Assembly: GCF_030691135.1 (NCBI RefSeq)
Contig: NZ_JAUYFA010000015.1
Span: forward strand, 1-59,164
Reading direction: 5' to 3'
From: Phreatobacter sp.
GTDB lineage: Bacteria > Pseudomonadota > Alphaproteobacteria > Rhizobiales > Phreatobacteraceae
Length of the DNA stretch: 59,164 nucleotides
This document shows positions 51,357 to 59,164 of the stretch, piece by piece; within the stretch, counting starts at the first letter, position 1; each line of letters opens with the position of its first letter. A program made the translations under genes and the position numbers. Below the pieces are notes generated by a model that did not search any database, was not told where the DNA came from, and saw nothing but the letters and a program-made list of their open reading frames with translations.

Positions 51357-52889
51357 TCAGGCGCGCTTGCGCTGCGCGCGTCTGGCGCTCGCGAGGTCGA
51401 TGGGCCGGTCGGGGATGGTGATGCGGAAGGTGGCGCCGAGGGTCCCCTCGGCCAGGATGATCGTGCCGCCATGGGCGCGCACCAGTTCGGCGGCGATGGC
51501 GAGGCCGAGGCCGGTGCCGCCCGGACGGGTGGAGCCCTGGAAGGCCTCGAACAGGTGCTGGCGGGCGCGGTCGGGCACGCCGGGGCCGGTATCGGAGACC
51601 TCGATGACCGCCACCGCCCCCTCGCGCCGGCCGGCGATGCGGATCTGGTCGCGGGCGGGATCGTTGGGGGCGCGCGATTCGAGCGCCTGGTGGGCGTTGC
51701 GGGCGAGGTTCAGGAGGACGCGGAAGAGGTGGTCGGGATCGGCGTCGAGGCTGATGCCCTCCTCGACCGCGTTGACGAAGGCGATGCGCGCCTCCTCGCC
51801 GAGCCCCATGGTCTCGCGGACCTCCTCGGCGAGCGGCGCCAGTTCCACCGGGCGGCGCTGGGGCGGGGCCTCGTGGGCGCGGCCGTAGGACAGCGTCGAC
51901 TGGCAGAAGGCGATGGCGCGGTCGAGCGCCTGGATCATCTTCGGCGCGAAGCGCTGCACGGTGGGGTCGGGGACATTGGCGAGCCGGTCGGAAAAGAGCT
52001 GCGCCGAGGCCAGCAGGTTCCGCAGGTCGTGGTTGATCTTGGAGACGGCGAGCCCGAGGGCGGCGAGCCGCGAGCGCTGCGCCAGCATGTCGTGCAGCGA
52101 ATGCTGCATGGACTGGAGCTCGTATTCGGCGACGCCGACCTCGTCCTTGCGGCCGGTCGGAACGATGGCCCGGCTGATGTCCTCCGGGTTCTCGCGGAAG
52201 GCGATCATCGTGTCGGTGAGCCGCCGCATCGGGCGCACGAACATCAGGTGCAGCGTCACATAGACCAGCGCCGCCGACAGGGCCGAGATGAACAGCGAGT
52301 AGATGAGCAGCGTCTTGGAAAAGGTCAGCATGGCGTGACGCAACGGCGTCTCGTCCATGACGATCTCGACGAAATCACCGACGGCGCGGGCTTCCCCCAT
52401 GACGCGCATGGTGCGCCCGTCATGGGCGAAGAGCGTCGCGAAAGCCTCGGGGATCGACCTGAAGATCGGCTGGGTGCGCATGTCGATGGTGACGTCGACG
52501 CTGGGCATCTCCTCCGAGGCGGCGAGGAGGCGGCGGGCCTGGCCGGTCTTCAGGGCCACCGCCCTGGCGCCGGCGCTGTCGAGCAGTTCGCGCACCAGGG
52601 CTTCCGGCACCATGCCGCTCGGCGCGGCCTCGAGGACGAGGGCGGCGGTGCGCCCGGCGGCCAGGCGGTCGTCCAGCCAGGAATTGCGGAAATTGGCGAC
52701 GGCCGGCACGTAGATGAGGACTTCGGCGATGAGAATGAACAGCGTCGTCAGGATCAGCAGCTTGCCAGAGAGGCCAACGCCGCGCGAAGGCACGGGCGCC
52801 GCGACGTCCAGCTCCGCCGGGTCGATGGCCATCGGGCGCGGCGGTTGCGCCATGTCCTGGGTCCGGCGATCCTCCGTCCTGTCGTCCAT
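51357..52889 (-). CDS. Membrane sensor histidine kinase
   Basis: The product is 510 residues. Two membrane helices (near residues 40-60 and 200-225) flank a sensor domain of about 140 residues; a HAMP-like linker (VRPMRRLTDTMIAFRENP) follows. The phospho-acceptor H-box is KINHDLRNLLASAQL, and the ATPase boxes are LLNLARNAHQAL, DTGPGVP and GGTGLGLAI. No response regulator lies next to it. I use the ATG at 52889; it begins 22 bases after the stop of the flavoprotein gene. The initial 30 residues are charged and low-complexity, so a later start is possible. Confidence 0.92.
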   Translation of the reverse strand: MDDRTEDRRTQDMAQPPRPMAIDPAELDVAAPVPSRGVGLSGKLLILTTLFILIAEVLIYVPAVANFRNSWLDDRLAAGRTAALVLEAAPSGMVPEALVRELLDSAGARAVALKTGQARRLLAASEEMPSVDVTIDMRTQPIFRSIPEAFATLFAHDGRTMRVMGEARAVGDFVEIVMDETPLRHAMLTFSKTLLIYSLFISALSAALVYVTLHLMFVRPMRRLTDTMIAFRENPEDISRAIVPTGRKDEVGVAEYELQSMQHSLHDMLAQRSRLAALGLAVSKINHDLRNLLASAQLFSDRLANVPDPTVQRFAPKMIQALDRAIAFCQSTLSYGRAHEAPPQRRPVELAPLAEEVRETMGLGEEARIAFVNAVEEGISLDADPDHLFRVLLNLARNAHQALESRAPNDPARDQIRIAGRREGAVAVIEVSDTGPGVPDRARQHLFEAFQGSTRPGGTGLGLAIAAELVRAHGGTIILAEGTLGATFRITIPDRPIDLASARRAQRKRA

Positions 52890-52911
52890 CCGGTGTTCCG
52901 TCAGTCCCGTC

Positions 52912-54306
52912 TCAGCCGAGCCAGCGTAGCAGACGGATGTTCCGCCTGATCGAGGGATTCGACAACCGGTCACCGAAATAGGCGATCGCGGCCCGTTTGC
53001 CCAAGTCTGTTACGCTCGGATAGGACAACTGGATGGCGGCAAGATTGTGAACCGTCAGTCCCTCGCCGATGGCGAGTGCGATGGGCGCGGCGATTGCACC
53101 CGCATCCCGCCCCATGATCGCGGCGCCGAGGATGCGCCCCTTGGCCGAGACGATCAGCTTCACATGGCCCTCCGCCGGGCCGTCGATAAGGGCCGCCGCA
53201 CTCGCGCCGGCGGGCACGCGCAGGACGCGGCAGCCGGGGTCGCGGCGCCGCGCCTCGGTCTCGCCGAGGCCCATCTCGACGATGGCGGGCGTGGTGTGGG
53301 CGACGCGCATGGGCACGAGGTCGCCGGCGCGCACGGCCCTGCGGAGAAGGATGTTCTGTGCCACCAGCGCGCCCTGCCGTTCGGACAGGCCGGCCTCCGC
53401 CGCCGGGTCGCTCGTCTCGCCGAGGGCGAAGATGCGGCGGTTCGCGGTGAGGAGCGCCCCGTCGACCGGAATGCCCGCCGGCCCGTGGGCGATGCCGGCG
53501 GCATCGAGGCCGAGTGACGCGATGGACGGCAGCCGCCCCGCCGAGACCAGGACGTGCGAGACGACCAGCGCGCCGTCCTCGCTCCCCCGGCTGGCCTGGA
53601 CGGCGATCCCGTCCGAATGGAGCGCCACGCTGGTGACGCGCGCCTGTTCGAAGAGCGTGACGTCGTCGGCATCGAGCCGGTCCCGCAGCGCGGCGGCCAT
53701 GTCCGCGTCGAAGTCCGGCAGCAGGCCGTCGGCGGCGAAGAGCGTGACGCGGGCGCCGAGCCGCCGGAAGCCCTGGGCGAGGGCGGCGGCGGCGGCATCG
53801 CCGCCGATGACCGCGAGATGGGCCGGCACCGCGTCGAGCTCCCAGATCGTGTCCGTGGTCAGCACGGGGATGTCGGACAGGCCGGGGATCGTCGGCATCT
53901 GCGTTTGCGAGCCGGTGGCGACGACGAAGCGGCGGGCGGTGACGGCGCGGCCCCCTGCCTCGACGGTGCGCGGCCCCGTGAAGGTCGCCGCGCCCTCGAT
54001 GACGCGGATGCCGGCCGCGGCGAGGCGGTGCGAGGCTTCATCCACCGCGTGATGGCGAACGGCCGCCGCGACGCGGCGCTGCACCTCGGGCCAGTCGCAC
54101 GCGGCCGCGGTCGAGGTCGCTTCCCGCAGCACCGCCAGGCGCAGCGCCAGCCCCTGCAGGGTCAGGCTCGCCGCGGGCGGCCGGATCACCGCCGCGGGCA
54201 CTCCGAAGGCGGCCAGGGACAGCGCCACGGCGAGGCCGCCCGGATCATCGCCGACGATGCAGGCATCCACGGTTTCGACGGGCAGGAGGGAGGCGGCTGT
54301 GCTCAT
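52912..54306 (-). CDS. Disulfide-oxidoreductase-like flavoprotein lacking the redox cysteines
   Basis: The product is 464 residues with the two-dinucleotide fold of dihydrolipoamide dehydrogenase and mercuric reductase. The FAD loop is degenerate (VGDDPGGLAVAL). The place of the CxxxxC active site reads SLTLQGLALRLAVLRE with no Cys. The NAD loop VIGGDAAAAALAQGF and LGETSD are recognisable. The C-terminal His-Glu pair is replaced (IQLSYPSVTDLG). So classical thiol chemistry is excluded; it may be an NAD(P)H-dependent flavoprotein of changed function. It is followed closely by the histidine kinase gene, which may hint at redox sensing. Confidence 0.8.
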   Translation of the reverse strand: MSTAASLLPVETVDACIVGDDPGGLAVALSLAAFGVPAAVIRPPAASLTLQGLALRLAVLREATSTAAACDWPEVQRRVAAAVRHHAVDEASHRLAAAGIRVIEGAATFTGPRTVEAGGRAVTARRFVVATGSQTQMPTIPGLSDIPVLTTDTIWELDAVPAHLAVIGGDAAAAALAQGFRRLGARVTLFAADGLLPDFDADMAAALRDRLDADDVTLFEQARVTSVALHSDGIAVQASRGSEDGALVVSHVLVSAGRLPSIASLGLDAAGIAHGPAGIPVDGALLTANRRIFALGETSDPAAEAGLSERQGALVAQNILLRRAVRAGDLVPMRVAHTTPAIVEMGLGETEARRRDPGCRVLRVPAGASAAALIDGPAEGHVKLIVSAKGRILGAAIMGRDAGAIAAPIALAIGEGLTVHNLAAIQLSYPSVTDLGKRAAIAYFGDRLSNPSIRRNIRLLRWLG

Positions 54307-54462
54307 GGCGCAGTTGTGGGATGCCTGACGGGCGGTGTCGAGAGGCCCACCCTCCTGACCGCCGCCGCAGGCTGTGTGCCGTCATGGTGCCGTCGTCGTT
54401 CCTTGTGCGTAGCGTCACGCTGGATGTGCAGAAGGTCGGCGTCCTCTCATCCCGGAGTTTCC

Positions 54463-55800
54463 ATGCGCGCTCTCGTCCTGCTGGCCGGCCTTCTGGTCGC
54501 CAGTCCAGCCTTCGCCGATGCGGAGTTTCCCGCGTCCCTCGCCGGCCACGCCATTCTCCCGGCGGAGACCTTCATCGCGCCGCCGGCCGATGCGCCGTCC
54601 GACCTGCAGGTCTCCGGCAAGTTCACCGGAGATGCCCGGGCCGATAATCCCGGCACGATCATGGGCCGCTCCGCCGGCCGCCCCACCGGCGTTTCGGTGC
54701 CCTTCCGCGGCCAGCCGGTGCAGGGCCATTCCGGCATCCGCCGCATGGCGGACGGCACCTACTGGGTGCTGACCGACAACGGCTTCGGCAACAAGCGCAA
54801 CTCGCCCGACGCGATGCTCTTCCTCAGCCACTACCGCATCGACTTCGAGAAGGGCACGTTCGAGCGCATCGCCACGGTGTTCCTCTCCGACCCCGACAAG
54901 AAGGTGCCGTTCCGCATCGCCAACGAGGCGACCGACCGGCGCTACCTGACCGGCGCCGACTTCGATCCCGAGAGCTTCCAGATCATCAACGGCAAGATCT
55001 GGATCGGCGAGGAGTTCGGACCCTTCCTCATCCGCGCCGACATGACCGGCAAGATCGAGGCGATCTTCGAGACCATGATCGACGGCCAGGTCGCGCGTTC
55101 GCCCGATCATCCGGCGATGGTCTCGCCGGGCATCCCGAGCGCGTCGATGGACTTCCGCGTCCGCCGCACAAAGGGTTTCGAGGGCATGGCGGCCTCGCCG
55201 GACGGCCGCTTCCTCTACCCGCTGCTGGAAGGCGCGCTGTGGGACCCGGCCACCCGGGCCCTCGAGCAGGTCGACGGTCGCGAATATCTGCGCATCCTCG
55301 AGTTCGACGTCGCCGCCGGCCGCTATACCGGCCGCCACTGGAAATATGTTCTCGACGCCAACGGCCTGTCGATCGGCGATTTCAACATGATCGACGCCAC
55401 GACCGCGCTGATCATCGAGCGTGACGACAACGAGGGCGTCCCCGAGCGGGCCTGCCCCGCCGGCCAGCGTGCCGAAAACTGCTTCCATGCCCTGCCGCGC
55501 ATCAAGCGCGTCTGGAAGATCGAGATGACGGGCGCCAATGCCGGCGGCGCGGTGCGCAAGATCGGCTTCATCGACCTGCTGAAGATCCGCGATCCGAACA
55601 ACCGTTCGCGCGTGCCGCTGTCCAACGGTCACTTCCAGTTCCCGTTCTTCACGATCGAGAACGTCGACGTCGTCGATGCCGACCACATCATCGTCGGCAA
55701 CGACAACAACCTGCCCTTCTCGTCCAGCCGCGACCCCAACAAGGCTGACGGCAACGAGATGGTGCTGCTGCGCGTGCCGGAACTCCTGCGCGCCCGCTGA
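54463..55800 (+). CDS. Esterase-like activity of phytase family protein, exported
   Basis: The product is 445 residues with a signal peptide (LVLLAGLLVASPAFADA). The phytase-like beta-propeller domain follows, including GHSGIRRMADGTYWVLTDNG, WIGEEFGPFLIRAD, TKGFEGMAASPDGRFLYPLLEG and IENVDVVDADHIIVGNDNNLPFS (about residues 390-412). The metal- and phosphate-binding acidic residues of the family appear kept. CGGAG lies 6 bases before the ATG. It is likely periplasmic and may release phosphate. It stands alone with its own terminator. Confidence 0.92.
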   Translation: MRALVLLAGLLVASPAFADAEFPASLAGHAILPAETFIAPPADAPSDLQVSGKFTGDARADNPGTIMGRSAGRPTGVSVPFRGQPVQGHSGIRRMADGTYWVLTDNGFGNKRNSPDAMLFLSHYRIDFEKGTFERIATVFLSDPDKKVPFRIANEATDRRYLTGADFDPESFQIINGKIWIGEEFGPFLIRADMTGKIEAIFETMIDGQVARSPDHPAMVSPGIPSASMDFRVRRTKGFEGMAASPDGRFLYPLLEGALWDPATRALEQVDGREYLRILEFDVAAGRYTGRHWKYVLDANGLSIGDFNMIDATTALIIERDDNEGVPERACPAGQRAENCFHALPRIKRVWKIEMTGANAGGAVRKIGFIDLLKIRDPNNRSRVPLSNGHFQFPFFTIENVDVVDADHIIVGNDNNLPFSSSRDPNKADGNEMVLLRVPELLRAR

Positions 55801-55826
55801 TCGCGGCGACCTCATCCGACAGTCAG

Positions 55827-55849
55827 GGCCCGGCTTCGGCCGGGCCTTT
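55827..55849 (+). terminator. Terminator after the phytase-like gene
   Basis: GGCCCGGC-TTCG-GCCGGGCC forms a perfect 8-bp stem with a TTCG tetraloop and is followed by TTT GCG TTT. It begins 27 bases after the stop. Confidence 0.88.
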
Positions 55850-55854
55850 GCGTT

Positions 55855-56583
55855 TCAGGTGGAGAGCGGCGCGCTCTTCGTCATCCGCGTGATGTTGCGG
55901 CGGACGGCGAAGATGCGGCCCCAGGCGTCGCCCTTGAGATCCTGGCGATAGCCCTGGTAGCCGAGGAGGTCGTCCCAGGCGAATTCCTCGTCGTGGAGGA
56001 GATCGAAATCAGCGGCCAGCGTGGCGCGGATCTGCTCGCGGTTCCTGCGGTTCTGGAACTCGAGGAGAACCAGCGACGTCCGCGACAGGTCGAGATGGGC
56101 CAGCACTTCGCCCTCGCCGCCCTCGATGTCGATCTTGACCACGTCGGCGGAGGGCAGCGAGGTGGGGTCGACCACGTCGACCTCATAGGTCTCCACCAGC
56201 GTGCCTTCGGCGAAGGTGTCGCCGGAATAGGCGGCGAGGCCCGACTCGCCGTCGCCGGCGAAGCGGCTGTGGAACGTCGCCTTGGTCTGGCCGCCGGGAA
56301 ACAGTGCGGCGTTGACGATGGTGATGTCGCGGCGGCCGGCCGTGTTCTGCTTCAGGAACTCGAAGGTTCCCGGGTGCGGCTCGTAGGAGCGCACGTGGCT
56401 GCCGGGCCAGCGGGCCGACGACCAGAGCGCGAAGGAGCCGACATTGGCGCCGATGTCGAGGATATCCAGCCCGACGCCGTCGTAGTCGGCCTCGTATTCG
56501 CCCTCCAGGACATGGCGGATCGCCGCCACCATGGGTTCGGGGCAGGCGACGGACATGGGAATGCGGGCGATGTAGCGGCTCAC
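55855..56583 (-). CDS. FkbM family methyltransferase
   Basis: The product is 242 residues from a GTG at 56583 with GGGAG 7 bases upstream. Motif I is LDILDIGANVGSFALW, the acidic loop is SYEPHPGTFEFL, and ADVVKIDIEGGEGEVL is the FkbM hallmark. It probably O-methylates a sugar or polyketide-type acceptor; the target cannot be inferred. It is convergent to the phytase-like gene and not obviously part of the phn unit. Confidence 0.9.
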   Translation of the reverse strand: MSRYIARIPMSVACPEPMVAAIRHVLEGEYEADYDGVGLDILDIGANVGSFALWSSARWPGSHVRSYEPHPGTFEFLKQNTAGRRDITIVNAALFPGGQTKATFHSRFAGDGESGLAAYSGDTFAEGTLVETYEVDVVDPTSLPSADVVKIDIEGGEGEVLAHLDLSRTSLVLLEFQNRRNREQIRATLAADFDLLHDEEFAWDDLLGYQGYRQDLKGDAWGRIFAVRRNITRMTKSAPLST

Positions 56584-56653
56584 GGGTGGCTCCCTGACGG
56601 TGAGGTCGTGGGCGGTCTACCATGTTTTGGTGACGGCGTAGCGGGGGCGCTCG

Positions 56654-57265
56654 TCAGAGCCTGTCGATGGGCGACAGGGTGCTCGTCATGACCGCCAGCA
56701 GTCGCTCGGTTGCGGCCTGCAGCGCGCCGTCGTTGACGATCACCACGTCGGGCTCGACCGCCGCCGCGACCCGGCGCTCAACGCGGGCGGTGGGGTCGCC
56801 GTCGGTGGAGCGCGCGCGCGCGGCGACACGGGCGAGCAGAACGTCGGCCGGCGCCGTTATCTCCACGACGGTGACATTGCGATAGCGCCGGCGGGCCACG
56901 GCCACCACCTCGCGCGAGACGTTGCAGACCGCCGTGCGGCCGCCATAGAGCGCGTGGTCGATCACGGCGGGGATGCCGTAGTGATGACCATGGGCTGTCC
57001 AGGTGAGGGCGAAGCCGCCCGCCTCGGCGATGCGCCGGAACATGGTCTCGTCCGCCTCGACATTGTCCTCGGTCTCGGATGGCGGACGGGTGACGATGCG
57101 GCGCGGAAAGAGAAAGCTCTCGTCGCCGGCGAGACGCTGGCGGACGGCGGCCAGCAGCGTGTCCTTGCCCGCCCCGCTCGGGCCGACCACGAGCACGAGC
57201 CGCCCCGGCCCGATGGGGCGCTGCTGGGCGATCGGTCCTTCTTCCCCGCGCAGCCCCGGCGCCAT
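56654..57265 (-). CDS. phnN: Ribose 1,5-bisphosphate phosphokinase
   Basis: The product is 203 residues with a guanylate-kinase-like fold. The P-loop is VVGPSGAGKDTLL and the PhnN phrase is RRIVTRPPSETEDN with HGHHYGIP. It makes phosphoribosyl pyrophosphate from the C-P lyase product ribose 1,5-bisphosphate. It starts 1 base after phnM, with GAAGG about 10 bases upstream inside phnM, so the two are coupled. Confidence 0.93.
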   Translation of the reverse strand: MAPGLRGEEGPIAQQRPIGPGRLVLVVGPSGAGKDTLLAAVRQRLAGDESFLFPRRIVTRPPSETEDNVEADETMFRRIAEAGGFALTWTAHGHHYGIPAVIDHALYGGRTAVCNVSREVVAVARRRYRNVTVVEITAPADVLLARVAARARSTDGDPTARVERRVAAAVEPDVVIVNDGALQAATERLLAVMTSTLSPIDRL

Positions 57266-57266
57266 G

Positions 57267-58424
57267 TCAGGCGATCCTTCGGCCCGTGCGCCAGACCTCG
57301 CGCACGACGGGCTGTGTGCCCACCATTGCGACGCGGACGAGATCGGCGCGTTTGGTGGCGGCGATCTCGCCCCGGTCGGTCATGCCGGTGGCGAGCGCGG
57401 GCTTCAGCGTCACGGTCTGGATGGCGCCGGCGAGGCCCCCGACGGCGGGCACGTCGCGCAGGCCGAAGGCACCGTGGATCAGGCTGATCGGCACGTAGTC
57501 GGACGACAGGATGTCGAGGACGCCGGCCGCCGCAAGGTCGACCGCCGAGACATTGCCGGAATGCGAGCCGCCGCGCACCACGTTGGGCGCGCCCATCAGC
57601 ACGGAAATGCCCGCCGCGTGGGAGGCGCGCGCCGCCTCGACCGTGGTCGGAAACTCGGCGATGGAGACGCGGTCGGCGACGGATTCCGCCACGTGGTCCT
57701 CGAAGGTGTCGTCATGGCTGGCGAGCGCGATGCCGGCCCGGTGGGCAAGGGCCACCAGCCCGCGCTTGTTGGGCTCGCCGATCTCGGCGGCGCGCGCACG
57801 GCGGTTGGCGAAGAGCTGGTCGAGGTCGGCCTCCGACAGGCCCGTCTTGCCGCGGTAATAGGTGCGCAGCTTCTCCTCGTCGCGGAACTGCCGCTGGCCC
57901 GGCGTGTGGTCCATCAGCGACATCAGGCGAACGTCGAAGCGGGCGAGATAGCTTTCCGCCTCCTCGACAACGCCCCGCGAGGGAATCTCGCAGCGCAGAT
58001 GGGTGTGATGGTCGGAGCGCAGCAGGCCGGTGCCCTTGGCCATTTCGATCGCCTCGGAGAGGTCGAGCAGACCGTCCGCCGTTGTCGGACGATCGTCGTC
58101 GGAGCCGATGCGCAGGCTGTCGAAGACGGTGGTGATGCCGGAGGAGGCGATCTGCGCGTCATAGGCGAAGACGGCCGAGAGCGGATCCCAGTGGACCTTG
58201 GGGCGCGGCTGGTAGTGCGGCTCGAGATGGTCGGTGTGCAGCTCGACGAGGCCGGGGATGAGGAGGTCGTCGCCGAGGTCGACGGCATCGTCGCGCTGGT
58301 GGTCGGTCTCGACGGCGACGATGATGCCGTCCTCAACCACCACGGTCGCCGCCGTCTCGCGATCGGCGAGCACGACGCGGCGGGAGAACAGTTTCAGCGA
58401 TCCGATATCGTCCGGGGTGGTCAT
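57267..58424 (-). CDS. phnM: Alpha-D-ribose 1-methylphosphonate 5-triphosphate diphosphatase
   Basis: The product is 385 residues of the amidohydrolase superfamily. The metal motif is ELHTDHLEPH, with DHTPGQRQF, LASHDDTFEDH and VRGGSHSGN as further PhnM signatures, and LSSDYVP near the end. It removes pyrophosphate from the C-P lyase intermediate. The ATG at 58424 has GAGGA 5 bases upstream; an ATG at 58436 overlaps the phnL stop and is less likely. Confidence 0.94.
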   Translation of the reverse strand: MTTPDDIGSLKLFSRRVVLADRETAATVVVEDGIIVAVETDHQRDDAVDLGDDLLIPGLVELHTDHLEPHYQPRPKVHWDPLSAVFAYDAQIASSGITTVFDSLRIGSDDDRPTTADGLLDLSEAIEMAKGTGLLRSDHHTHLRCEIPSRGVVEEAESYLARFDVRLMSLMDHTPGQRQFRDEEKLRTYYRGKTGLSEADLDQLFANRRARAAEIGEPNKRGLVALAHRAGIALASHDDTFEDHVAESVADRVSIAEFPTTVEAARASHAAGISVLMGAPNVVRGGSHSGNVSAVDLAAAGVLDILSSDYVPISLIHGAFGLRDVPAVGGLAGAIQTVTLKPALATGMTDRGEIAATKRADLVRVAMVGTQPVVREVWRTGRRIA

Positions 58425-58432
58425 GGTCGTCC

Positions 58433-59140
58433 TCATGCGGCGCTCGCGGCGTAGCGCGTGACGTCGACAATACGCGTGGCGACCCGCTCGCGGACGTCGT
58501 CGTCGTGGAAAATGCCGACGATGGCGGTGCCGGCCGCCTTCTTGGCCTCGATCAGCTCGACAACGGCTGCGCGATTCCTGGCGTCGAGGGAAGCGGTCGG
58601 CTCGTCGAGAAGCAGGATGGGGTGATCGGCGATGAAGCCGCGGGCGATGTTGACCCGCTGCTGCTCGCCGCCAGAAAAGGTCGCCGGCGGCAGGGACCAC
58701 AGGCGCTCGGGCACGTTCAGGAGGGTCAGGAGCCGGCGGGCGCGGGCCTCGGCCTCGTCGCGCCCGAGGCCGAAGGCGGTCGCCGCCTCGGCGACGACGG
58801 CGATCGCCGGGACGCGCGGGATGACGCGCAGGAACTGCGAGACATAGCCGATGGTGGTGCGGCGCAGCGCCATGACCCGGCGCGGTGCGGCGGTCGCGAC
58901 ATCGACGGTCACGCCCCCGTCGGCGACCCGGATGGCGCCGCCGTCGGCGCGATAATTGCCGTAGATCAGCGTGAGCACTGCGAACAATATCGCGGTGATA
59001 GAGAGCAGTGCGCCGCTAAGACAAAAGCCCGGATCGATAACATGCTCCGCTTGTCGCCATGCCATGGTAAAGCCAGCCATGCCCATGACCATGGCGAAGA
59101 ATGAGACTGGAAAGAATTGTAGGCGGTTATTCGTCGTCAT
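58433..59140 (-). pseudogene. phnL: PhnL, C-terminal two-thirds, fused in frame to a foreign N-terminus
   Basis: From about 58970 down to the stop at 58433 the frame is typical Phn[17 protein letters not shown], the [18 protein letters not shown]-loop region, the ABC signature [15 protein letters not shown], Walker [16 protein letters not shown] and the switch IFHD. The N-terminal part with Walker A (GxSGxGKST) that should precede TLIYGNY is missing. Upstream the frame continues into a SLAC1/TehA-like sequence. As it stands the product could not bind ATP. Either a recombination truncated phnL or the last 190 bases are mis-assembled. Confidence 0.8.
58976..59140 (-). pseudogene. N-terminal fragment of a SLAC1/TehA-like anion channel protein
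   Basis: The first 55 residues of the frame read [31 protein letters not shown] and [13 protein letters not shown], split across residues 7-58. This is the first two membrane helices of the SLAC1/TehA (C4-dicarboxylate/tellurite) family. Base composition from about 58976 to the window end is visibly lower in GC than the phn genes. The junction falls in the shared-looking string AVLTLIY. Confidence 0.65.
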
Positions 59141-59164
59141 CTTCTTTCATACCCTTGGGCTTTT

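Noticed and set aside
1-59164. CRISPR array or cas genes
   Set aside because: No regularly spaced direct repeats and no cas-like proteins were found on either strand.
1-59164. rRNA genes or complete insertion sequences
   Set aside because: No rRNA-like sequence and no transposase with terminal inverted repeats was seen; the only recombinases are the island integrase and the serine recombinase.

Overview
The window is GC-rich DNA from an alphaproteobacterium, most likely of the Rhizobiales/Hyphomicrobiales. The evidence is a complete ccoNOQP-fixGHIS block with an FnrN-type regulator and FNR/FixK-type boxes, plus a C-P lyase (phn) cluster and TRAP and Bug-type uptake systems. It starts inside one gene (an ABC-2 permease) and ends inside a damaged phnL, so neither edge is a natural boundary.

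Layout. Positions 1-14.0 kb hold the micro-oxic respiration module. fnrN, ccoS, ccoI, fixH, fixG, ccoP, ccoQ, ccoO and ccoN all lie on the minus strand. hemN, a TauE/SafE-like membrane protein and a membrane metallophosphoesterase are divergent. Two perfect TTGAT-N4-ATCAA boxes sit between ccoN and hemN, and near-matches precede fnrN and fixG. Positions 14.1-15.7 kb hold an orphan NodT-type outer-membrane channel. Positions 15.7-28.5 kb hold a catabolic region for an aromatic or heteroaromatic substrate. It contains an HpaH-type hydratase, a carboxymuconolactone decarboxylase-like protein, a Bug binding protein, an amidohydrolase and a GntR regulator. Next comes a long minus-strand cluster with a three-subunit molybdenum hydroxylase, a TRAP transporter and a hydroxyquinol 1,2-dioxygenase-like enzyme, with a divergent TetR regulator and a YciI/TftG-like protein. 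Positions 28.5-39.1 kb hold housekeeping and scattered genes (pgm, two methyltransferase-like proteins, LysR, TerC, Usp, NhaR-like). They also hold two broken genes: an RHS remnant and an ethylbenzene-dehydrogenase-like haem protein with an in-frame stop.

Positions 39,118-51,204 are a 12-kb integrated island bounded by 51-bp direct repeats. The right copy forms the 3' part of an intact tRNA-Arg(ACG). The island carries a tyrosine integrase, an unknown partner gene, a translationally coupled operon of five unknown genes, a serine recombinase behind a dense GTTCG array, an HTH/PIN toxin-antitoxin pair, and a primase-polymerase/DUF3987 protein led by an AlpA-like HTH gene. This gene set resembles a phage satellite. 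The five-gene operon is the best candidate here for an undescribed system.

Positions 51.2-59.2 kb return to chromosome. They hold a histidine kinase, a flavin disulfide-oxidoreductase-like protein that has lost its redox cysteines, a phytase-like esterase, an FkbM methyltransferase, and phnN, phnM and phnL. The phnL frame loses its Walker A region and runs into a lower-GC fragment of a SLAC1/TehA-like protein at the window end. That is either a real rearrangement or an assembly chimera.
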